From: Candidatus Hydrogenedentota bacterium
GTDB taxonomy: Bacteria > Hydrogenedentota > Hydrogenedentia > Hydrogenedentales > SLHB01
NCBI GenBank assembly: GCA_013349485.1
Contig: DUZM01000203.1
Coordinates: forward strand, 1-10,134
DNA length: 10,134 bases
Direction: 5' to 3'
The notes beneath the pieces were generated by a model. That model saw only the letters and a program-made list of their open reading frames with translations, was not told the DNA's origin and ran no database searches. Shown here in pieces: positions 4,394 to 10,134 of the stretch. The position numbers and the translations under genes are program-made. The stretch's first letter is position 1, and each line of letters opens with the position of its first letter.

Positions 4394-6820
4394 ATGTCTG
4401 AAACTGTTTACGACGCAAGTTCCATTCAGGTTCTCGAGGGGCTTGCGGCCGTCCGAAAACGCCCCGCGATGTACGTGGGCGACACCAGCACGCGCGGACT
4501 GCACCACCTGGTGTACGAGGTCGTGGACAACAGCATCGACGAGGCGTTGGCGGGGCGTTGCGACAAGATTTCGGTGGTGGTTCACATCGACAACAGCGTA
4601 TCGGTGGTTGACAACGGGGCCGGCATCCCCGTGGGCCGGCACCCGAAGTATCGCAAGAAAAGCGCCTTGGAAGTGGTCATGACCATGCTGCACGCCGGGG
4701 GCAAATTCGATAACCAGGCGTACAAGGTTTCGGGCGGCTTGCACGGCGTGGGCGTGTCCTGCGTCAACGCGTTGGCCGAATGGTGCGAGGTGGAAGTAAA
4801 GCAAGAGGGCTATGTTCATTTCATGTCGTTTAAGCGGGGCGTGCCCGACGGGCCACTCGAGAAACGCGGCAAGTCGCGTGCCACAGGCACCCGCACAACG
4901 TTCCGGCCCGACCCAGAGATATTCGAGGAGACCGTATTCAACGCGGAAACCCTGTTGACCCGGCTCCGCGAACTGGCGTTTCTGAACAGGGGTCTCAAGA
5001 TCACTTTCGAAGACGAACGGGGCGAGGAAGAGCCCGTTGTGATGCAGTACAAGGGCGGCATCCTCGAATACGTCGCCTACTTGAGCCGCAACAAAGAGAC
5101 GCTGCACCGAAAGCCGATCTGCTTCGAAGCAGAGAAAGATCGTGTTCAGTGTGAAGTGGCCCTGCAATACAACACGGCCTACGCCGAGGCGGTCTCGAGT
5201 TTCGTCAACAACATCAACACACACGAAGGGGGGACGCACCTGAGCGGTTTCCGGGCGGCGCTTACCAAGAGCCTAAATGACTATGCCCGTCGGAACAACA
5301 TGCTTAAGAAGGCCACCGCGTCGATCTCAGGCGATGATTCCCGCGAGGGGTTGACGGCCATTATTTCCGTGCGGATCCCGAACCCTCAGTTCGAAGGGCA
5401 AACGAAGATGAAGCTCGGGAACAGCGAGGTCCAGGGCATCGTCAACTCGATGGTCTACGAAGGGCTCGGCACCTATTTCGAGGAAAACCCGACCGTCGCC
5501 AACCGGATCATCAACAAGACGATCGAGGCCGCGCGGGCCCGCGAAGCCGCCCGCAAAGCGCGCGATCTGACGCGACGCAAAGGGGCTCTGGACTCGATGT
5601 CCCTCCCCGGCAAGCTGGCCGACTGTTCGGAGAAGGATCCGGCGTTGTGCGAGTTGTTCATCGTCGAGGGGGACAGTGCAGGGGGATCGGCCAAACAAGG
5701 CCGCGACAGGCGGTATCAGGCCATCTTGCCGATCCGTGGCAAGATCCTCAACGTCGAGAAAGCCCGCGCCGATAGGATGCTCAACAACAACGAGATACGA
5801 GCCTTGATCACGGCGTTGGGGGTCGGCTTCGGGAAGGACGACTTCCGGATTGACAAACTTCGTTATCACAAGATTATTATCATGACCGATGCCGACGTCG
5901 ACGGCGCACACATCCGCACGCTCTTGCTCACGTTCTTCTTCCGCCAGATGCCCGAGTTGATCCAGCGAGGTCATCTCTACATCGCGCAACCCCCGCTGTA
6001 TCTTATCAAGAAGGGCAAGAAGGCCCGGTATCTGAGCACGGAGGAGGAGAAGGACAAGTTTCTCTTGGAGACGGTGCTCGATTCCATCAAGATCACGTCC
6101 ACAAACGGCGGTGAAGCACCCGTCAAGGTCAACTTCAAGACGCTTCTACGGGCGTTGTCTGCGGCTCAGGAACGAGACCGAATGATCGCCAGGCTCAAAA
6201 GGGTATACGGTGTGCCGCCAGAGTCCGTTGCCGCATGTCTCAAGCTCCCTCGAGACAAGGTTCTCGAGCCGCATCGGATCAGGCAAAGCGAACTCTTTGC
6301 GCTGTTTGGCGAGGACGCCGACGTCGTCGACACGTCGGAAGCCCAAATGGATCTGCTCGACAACGGAAACGGCAACGGCGAAAACGGCGCTGAACAATAC
6401 CCACGAAGAATACGGAAGGCCAACCAAGTGGATTTGGCTTTTCTTAAGAGCCATGAGTTCTCGGCACTGCTCGGCCACGCTGACCCGTTTGCCACAATGG
6501 GCAATCCGCCGTACCGGATCACAGACAAGGATGGCCAGCACATCGCCGAAACGGATGATCTGCTTGGACTGCGCACGGCGCTCCTCGAGATGGGCAGCAA
6601 AGGGATACAGATTCAGCGTTACAAAGGCCTCGGGGAGATGAATCCCGATCAGCTTCAGGAAACCACCATGGACCCCGAGAAACGGACCGTGCTCCAAGTG
6701 ACTGCCGAGGACGAAATGGCCGCCAGCGATCTGTTTGTGACGTTGATGGGCGGCTTGGTCGAGCCGCGCAAAGAATTCATAGAAAAACACGCCCTCGATG
6801 TCCGGAACCTCGACGTGTAG
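4394..6820 (+). CDS. gyrB: DNA gyrase subunit B
   Basis: The 808-residue ATPase subunit of the A2B2 gyrase that introduces negative supercoils. ATG 4394 is chosen because GAGG lies eight bases upstream and the protein then aligns with E. coli from its first residues. The GHKL ATPase domain has catalytic E42, N46, D73 and GGLHGVGVS (114-122). The transducer domain carries the QTK loop (336-338). The TOPRIM domain has EGDSAGG (425-431), LPIRGK and MTDADVDG (497-504). The C-terminal part includes IQRYKGLGEMNP (740-751). A segment of roughly 170 residues before that motif corresponds to the insertion of E. coli-type GyrB, absent in the shorter Gram-positive form; it contains an Asn-Gly-rich linker (DNGNGNGENG). 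Oddities: the usual DNGRGIP reads DNGAGIP, so E. coli R76 is alanine, and the R136 position is glutamine (Q137). gyrA follows 50 bases downstream, likely on the same transcript. Confidence 0.99.
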   Translation: MSETVYDASSIQVLEGLAAVRKRPAMYVGDTSTRGLHHLVYEVVDNSIDEALAGRCDKISVVVHIDNSVSVVDNGAGIPVGRHPKYRKKSALEVVMTMLHAGGKFDNQAYKVSGGLHGVGVSCVNALAEWCEVEVKQEGYVHFMSFKRGVPDGPLEKRGKSRATGTRTTFRPDPEIFEETVFNAETLLTRLRELAFLNRGLKITFEDERGEEEPVVMQYKGGILEYVAYLSRNKETLHRKPICFEAEKDRVQCEVALQYNTAYAEAVSSFVNNINTHEGGTHLSGFRAALTKSLNDYARRNNMLKKATASISGDDSREGLTAIISVRIPNPQFEGQTKMKLGNSEVQGIVNSMVYEGLGTYFEENPTVANRIINKTIEAARAREAARKARDLTRRKGALDSMSLPGKLADCSEKDPALCELFIVEGDSAGGSAKQGRDRRYQAILPIRGKILNVEKARADRMLNNNEIRALITALGVGFGKDDFRIDKLRYHKIIIMTDADVDGAHIRTLLLTFFFRQMPELIQRGHLYIAQPPLYLIKKGKKARYLSTEEEKDKFLLETVLDSIKITSTNGGEAPVKVNFKTLLRALSAAQERDRMIARLKRVYGVPPESVAACLKLPRDKVLEPHRIRQSELFALFGEDADVVDTSEAQMDLLDNGNGNGENGAEQYPRRIRKANQVDLAFLKSHEFSALLGHADPFATMGNPPYRITDKDGQHIAETDDLLGLRTALLEMGSKGIQIQRYKGLGEMNPDQLQETTMDPEKRTVLQVTAEDEMAASDLFVTLMGGLVEPRKEFIEKHALDVRNLDV

Positions 6821-6840
6821 ATCCTAAGTAATCGAACCGC

Positions 6841-6853
6841 GCTGCTGGGCAGC
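6841..6853 (+). other. Small hairpin in the gyrB-gyrA intercistronic gap
   Basis: GCTGC, loop TGG, GCAGC: a five-pair stem followed by TTT. It lies 8 bases before the gyrA ribosome-binding region. It is too short and its T-run too poor to be a confident terminator; it may mark an mRNA processing or minor attenuation point. Confidence 0.25.
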
Positions 6854-6870
6854 TTTCATTGAGAGGGCAC

Positions 6871-9372
6871 ATGGAACTCTCCAAGGAACATATCGTACCC
6901 GTTCCGATCGAACAGGAAATGCGAACGTCGTGGTTGGACTATTCCATGAGCGTCATCGTAAGCCGGGCGCTTCCTGACGTACGCGACGGCCTTAAACCTG
7001 TGCACCGCCGGGTCCTCTACGCGATGCAGGAACTCGGACTCCAGCATAATCGGTCGTACCGGAAGTCCGCGGCCATCGTCGGCAATACCATGATGAACTA
7101 CCACCCGCACGGCGAGTCGGCCATCTATGACTCCCTGGTTCGCATGGCCCAAGACTGGAATATGCGATATCCTTTGGTTGACGGCCAAGGCAACTTCGGC
7201 TCGATCGACGGCGACAGTCCCGCGGCAATGCGGTATACCGAGGCCAGGATGGCGGCCATTGCTGCCGAAATGCTCTCGGATATTGACAAGGAAACCGTCG
7301 ACACCCAGGACAATTACGATAGCCGCATCCAGGAGCCCACGGTGCTGCCGTCGGCCATTCCGAACCTACTGGTCAACGGCTCGTACGGCATCGCGGTCGG
7401 TATGGCCACCAGTTGCCCGCCCCACAACTTAACCGAGGTGTGCGACGCCAGCATTTATCTCATCGACAACCCGGATGCTACCGCCGATCAACTCATGGAC
7501 TTTGTGAAAGGCCCGGATTTCCCGACGGGAGCCCTCATCTGCGGCCGCGAGGGAATTATCCAAGCATATCGGACCGGGCGGGGGCGCGTCACGGTACGCG
7601 CCAAGGCGGCGGTCGAACATGACAAGAAAAGCGGCAGGGATCGGATTGTCGTCACGGAAATACCGTACCAGGTGAACAAATCGCGTCTTCTGGAAAGCAT
7701 CGCCGACCTGGTCCGATCGAAGACCGTCGAGGGCATCTCGGACCTGCGCGACGAGTCCGACAAGGACGGCATGCGAATCGTTGTCGAACTGCGAAAGGGG
7801 GATGAACCGCAGGTCGTCCTGAACCAGCTCTACAAACACACGCAGATGCAAGACACGGCCAGCATCATCATGCTGGCGCTGGTCAATAATTCGCCGAAAG
7901 TATTACCGCTCAATGTGGCGGTCTACCATTATGTTGAACACCGCGCGGAAGTCGTCGAGCGTCGGACGCGCTACGACCTGGAAAAGGCCGAGGCCCGCGC
8001 GCATATTCTCGAGGGGCTGCTGAAGGCCATCGACCACATCGATGAAGTCATCAGCATCATCCGGGAATCCACCGACGCCGACCAGGCACGCACCAATCTT
8101 ATCAACCGGTTTGAATTCAGCGAGCCCCAAGCAAACGCCATTCTTGCCATGCGTCTGCGGCGGTTGACCGGACTCGAGCGCGAAGAGTTGGTCGCCGAAT
8201 ATCGGGACCTCATCAAAGAAATTGAGCGTCTCCAGCGAATTCTGTCGAGTCGTAAGAACATATTCGCCGAGGTGCGCAAAGAAATCCTCGCCGTGAAAAA
8301 GAAATACGGCGACGAGCGACGCACCGTTATCCTCGACGAGCTTTCAGAATTCAGTGTCGAGGATCTGATAGCCGATGAGAACATGGTGGTGACGGTCTCG
8401 AATGCGGGCTATATCAAGCGGCTGCCGGTGTCGACGTATCGCAAACAGCGCCGAGGCGGGCGAGGCGTTGCCGGCATGGAAACCAGAGAGGAGGACTTTG
8501 TCAGAGACCTGTTCATCGCCTCGACACACCAGTACATGCTGTTCTTCTCGAGTAAAGGGCGGGTGTACTGGCGCAAGGTCCACGAGTTGCCCCGTGGAAG
8601 CCGAACCGCCAAGGGCCGCGCCATCGTCAATCTGCTCAACCTGACCAACGACGAGCGCGTTACCGCGTGCTTGCCGGTCCGCGATCTCAAAGAAGAGGAC
8701 AAGAACGTGCTGATGGTCACGGAAAAAGGCGTGGTGAAGAAGACGGCGTTGGCCGCGTTCAGCAATCCCCGCAGCACCGGCATCATTGCCATCGAACTCG
8801 ACGAGGGCGACGAACTCATCGAGGTGCAGATTACGTCGGGCCGCGACAACATTTTGATTGCAACGCACCTCGGTATGTCCATCCGATTCCCCGAGAAAGA
8901 CGTCCGGCGCATGGGGAGGACTGCCCGCGGCGTGATCGGCATCCGCCTCAGCGAAGGCGATCGTGTAATCGGCACGTCTATCGCGCGCGACGAGTCCACC
9001 GTGCTCGGCGTCACCGAGAACGGCTACGGTAAACGTACAAAAGTGGGCGAATACCGGCTACAACACCGAGGCGGCCAAGGCATCATCAACATCAAAACCA
9101 CCGAACGGAACGGCAATGTGGTCGGCATGCTCACGGTGGACGACGACGACGAGATCGTCGTCGTCAGCACGGACGGCATCGTCATCCGAATGGCGGTGAA
9201 AGGCATCCGTACTATCGGCAGAAACACCCAAGGCGTCAAGGTCATGAGCCCCACCGAGGGCGCCGTCGTCAGCGCCGTCGCCCGCGCCGTTACCGAAGCC
9301 AAAGAGGAGCAAGTCACCGAAGCCCCGGAAGCGGACCTCCCTGCCGCGCAGCCGAGTTCAACGGATTCCTAG
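6871..9372 (+). CDS. gyrA: DNA gyrase subunit A
   Basis: The 833-residue DNA-cleaving and wrapping subunit of gyrase. The start is ATG 6871, with GAGAGG just upstream, rather than the in-frame TTG four codons earlier. The N-terminal winged-helix and tower domains hold R32, the RALPDVRDGLKPVHRR block (32-47) and AMRYTEAR (119-126), with catalytic Y122 at the same number as in E. coli. The quinolone-resistance region reads HPHGESAIYD (78-87): S83 and D87 are both the susceptible residues, and E82 replaces the usual aspartate. The C-terminal beta-pinwheel begins with an intact GyrA-box QRRGGRG (526-532), required for DNA wrapping and hence supercoiling, and a later repeat carries QHRGGQG (731-737). 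This identifies it as gyrase rather than topoisomerase IV. It ends in a short acidic, Pro/Ala-rich tail. It is probably co-transcribed with gyrB. Confidence 0.99.
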   Translation: MELSKEHIVPVPIEQEMRTSWLDYSMSVIVSRALPDVRDGLKPVHRRVLYAMQELGLQHNRSYRKSAAIVGNTMMNYHPHGESAIYDSLVRMAQDWNMRYPLVDGQGNFGSIDGDSPAAMRYTEARMAAIAAEMLSDIDKETVDTQDNYDSRIQEPTVLPSAIPNLLVNGSYGIAVGMATSCPPHNLTEVCDASIYLIDNPDATADQLMDFVKGPDFPTGALICGREGIIQAYRTGRGRVTVRAKAAVEHDKKSGRDRIVVTEIPYQVNKSRLLESIADLVRSKTVEGISDLRDESDKDGMRIVVELRKGDEPQVVLNQLYKHTQMQDTASIIMLALVNNSPKVLPLNVAVYHYVEHRAEVVERRTRYDLEKAEARAHILEGLLKAIDHIDEVISIIRESTDADQARTNLINRFEFSEPQANAILAMRLRRLTGLEREELVAEYRDLIKEIERLQRILSSRKNIFAEVRKEILAVKKKYGDERRTVILDELSEFSVEDLIADENMVVTVSNAGYIKRLPVSTYRKQRRGGRGVAGMETREEDFVRDLFIASTHQYMLFFSSKGRVYWRKVHELPRGSRTAKGRAIVNLLNLTNDERVTACLPVRDLKEEDKNVLMVTEKGVVKKTALAAFSNPRSTGIIAIELDEGDELIEVQITSGRDNILIATHLGMSIRFPEKDVRRMGRTARGVIGIRLSEGDRVIGTSIARDESTVLGVTENGYGKRTKVGEYRLQHRGGQGIINIKTTERNGNVVGMLTVDDDDEIVVVSTDGIVIRMAVKGIRTIGRNTQGVKVMSPTEGAVVSAVARAVTEAKEEQVTEAPEADLPAAQPSSTDS

Positions 9373-9412
9373 CCCTGCGGAACTCGCACCAAGTTGCATT
9401 CAAACGTGACGG

Positions 9413-9434
9413 GGCGTCAAGAGGGACTGACGCC
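9413..9434 (+). terminator. Candidate terminator hairpin after gyrA
   Basis: GGCGTCA, an eight-base loop, TGACGCC: a perfect seven-pair stem about 40 bases after the gyrA stop. The following GTCTTCC is only weakly T-rich, so Rho-independent function is uncertain. Confidence 0.4.
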
Positions 9435-9476
9435 GTCTTCCGCGCGGTGTAACGGAGCGAAACACGGTGTCCGTCC

Positions 9477-9517
9477 CTAGGCCCTCACTAGGCCACTCAA
9501 GCCACTAGGCCAGCAAG
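9477..9517. repeat. Short tandem repeats built on CTAGGCC
   Basis: CTAGGCC occurs three times (9477-9483, 9488-9494, 9505-9511). Two longer copies of CACTAGGCCA (9486-9495 and 9503-9512) start 17 bases apart, each followed by a similar CAAG-containing stretch. The array lies in the convergent intergenic region and is not coding. Confidence 0.6.
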
Positions 9518-9539
9518 TCCTCATTTACGCCTTTTTGAC

Positions 9540-9563
9540 GCCAACTCGGACTTAGAGTTCGGC
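9540..9563 (-). terminator. Hairpin over the stop codon of the ThuA-family gene
   Basis: GCC-AACTC and GAGTT-GGC pair around a seven-base loop, with one bulged base (9560). The stop codon (9552-9554) lies in the loop. On the - strand the sequence after it is GTCAAAAAGG, with no U-run; on the + strand TCTTTG follows. It may stop convergent transcription from either side, but neither direction has a textbook T-tract. Confidence 0.3.
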
Positions 9564-10134
9564 GGCTCTTTGTTGCACGCCCGCTGTCCCGAAGTCGCCG
9601 TCCCTCGACGCGATCGGCTCGATGGCCTCGACGTTCGGGCATTCGTGCGCAGCCCAGATGCGCGGCTTGGCCCACCGGCACGCATTGACAAGCACGCGAA
9701 TCACCTCGTCGTTATAATAAATGGGAAATGTCTCGTGGCCGGGCCGGAAATAGAAGATGCGGCCGTGACCCCGTTCCCAGCAGCAACCGCTTCGGAACAC
9801 TTCCCCGCCCTCGAACCACGAGACGAAGACGAGCTTGTCCGGGGTCGGGATATCGAACCGTTCCCCGTACATCTCGGTGTTCGGGAGTTCGATGTACTCG
9901 CCGATGCCTTGTGTGATCGGATGGCTGGGCTCGATATTCCATAGGCGTTCTTTTTCCGCCGCTTCGCGCCACTTGAGTGAGCAACTGGTCCCGAGCATGC
10001 TCCGGAGAATCTTCGAGAAGTGCCCCGAGTGGAGTACGACAAGCCCCATGCCCTCGAGCACATGCTCGCGCACGCGTTGCACAATGTCGTTTTCCACCTC
10101 GCCGTGGGCGATGTGGCCCCACCACATCAACACG
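9552..10134 (-). CDS. ThuA-family (trehalose utilisation-like) protein, N-terminus beyond window edge
   Basis: The last 194 codons of a gene read leftward; the frame is open to the window edge, so the true start lies outside. The sequence is that of the ThuA family, which has a class I glutamine-amidotransferase-like fold. Visible landmarks are WWGHIAHGEV, GMGLVVLHSGHFSK, GTSCSLKWREAAEKERLWNI, the HPITQGIGEYIELPNTEMYG segment, and SWFEGGEVFRSG followed by GRIFYFRPGHETFPIYYN. ThuA proteins are linked to trehalose and related sugar metabolism in rhizobia, usually beside a GFO/IDH/MocA-type oxidoreductase (thuB); whether this one handles trehalose is unknown, because the family is broad and its upstream neighbour is not visible. 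The 30 or so residues after RWAKPRIWAAHECPN are not conserved in the family as I know it. It converges on gyrA with a 179-base gap. Confidence 0.92.
   Translation of the reverse strand, partial: VLMWWGHIAHGEVENDIVQRVREHVLEGMGLVVLHSGHFSKILRSMLGTSCSLKWREAAEKERLWNIEPSHPITQGIGEYIELPNTEMYGERFDIPTPDKLVFVSWFEGGEVFRSGCCWERGHGRIFYFRPGHETFPIYYNDEVIRVLVNACRWAKPRIWAAHECPNVEAIEPIASRDGDFGTAGVQQRAAEL

Noticed and set aside
4376..5239. 287-codon open frame on the - strand opposite gyrB.
   Set aside because: Antisense shadow of gyrB in a high-GC region with no ribosome-binding site or recognisable domain.
9142..9165. Perfect 11-bp inverted repeat with a two-base loop (GACGACGACGA / TCGTCGTCGTC) inside gyrA.
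   Set aside because: It encodes the Asp-run followed by a Val-run (DDDEIVVV) of a pinwheel blade; the GAC and GTC codons create the palindrome by chance of amino-acid order.
1..10134. tRNA or rRNA genes, CRISPR arrays, insertion sequences or prophage genes.
   Set aside because: None was seen on reading both strands; all large frames are accounted for by chromosomal housekeeping or accessory genes.

Overview
The window is high-GC, densely coding bacterial chromosome. I recognise nine protein genes plus one small unknown. The core is an informational cluster, recF-dciA-gyrB-gyrA, all on the + strand. Outside it lie two tandem small heat-shock genes (- strand, left edge), an exported TIGR04073-type protein and an HDOD regulator (+ strand), and a convergent ThuA-family gene cut by the right edge (- strand). 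The TIGR04073-like protein, a near-perfect sigma-54 promoter, DciA as presumptive helicase loader and a ThuA gene together suggest a Gram-negative-type bacterium of the PVC group or a nearby candidate phylum such as Hydrogenedentota. That placement is inference and no gene here settles it.

Left part (1-1172). Two Hsp20 genes run leftward, and the second is cut by the window edge. Upstream of the first is a sequence with the -24/-12 layout of a sigma-54 promoter, and a 19-base imperfect dyad lies about 150 bases further upstream, where an activator could bind. Between the two genes is a 17-bp hairpin. Its 3' strand can alternatively pair with the ribosome-binding site of the second gene. This looks like a heat- or structure-controlled translation switch and is the most interesting non-coding signal in the window.

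Middle (1088-2746). A divergent sigma-70-type promoter with an extended -10 drives a short secreted protein of the exosortase-associated TIGR04073 family. It is followed by an unrecognised 88-residue protein whose stop overlaps, by four bases, the GTG start of an HDOD-domain signalling protein.

Right part (2747-10134). recF has its own extended -10 promoter and overlaps dciA. gyrB has a promoter with a perfect -10. gyrA follows 50 bases after gyrB and probably shares its transcript. This is the classical origin-proximal block without dnaA-dnaN in front of recF. GyrA has wild-type residues at the main quinolone-resistance positions. GyrB lacks two arginines (E. coli R76 and R136) that line the ATP and aminocoumarin pocket. 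A 179-base convergent intergenic region with two hairpins and a short tandem repeat separates gyrA from the ThuA-family gene.
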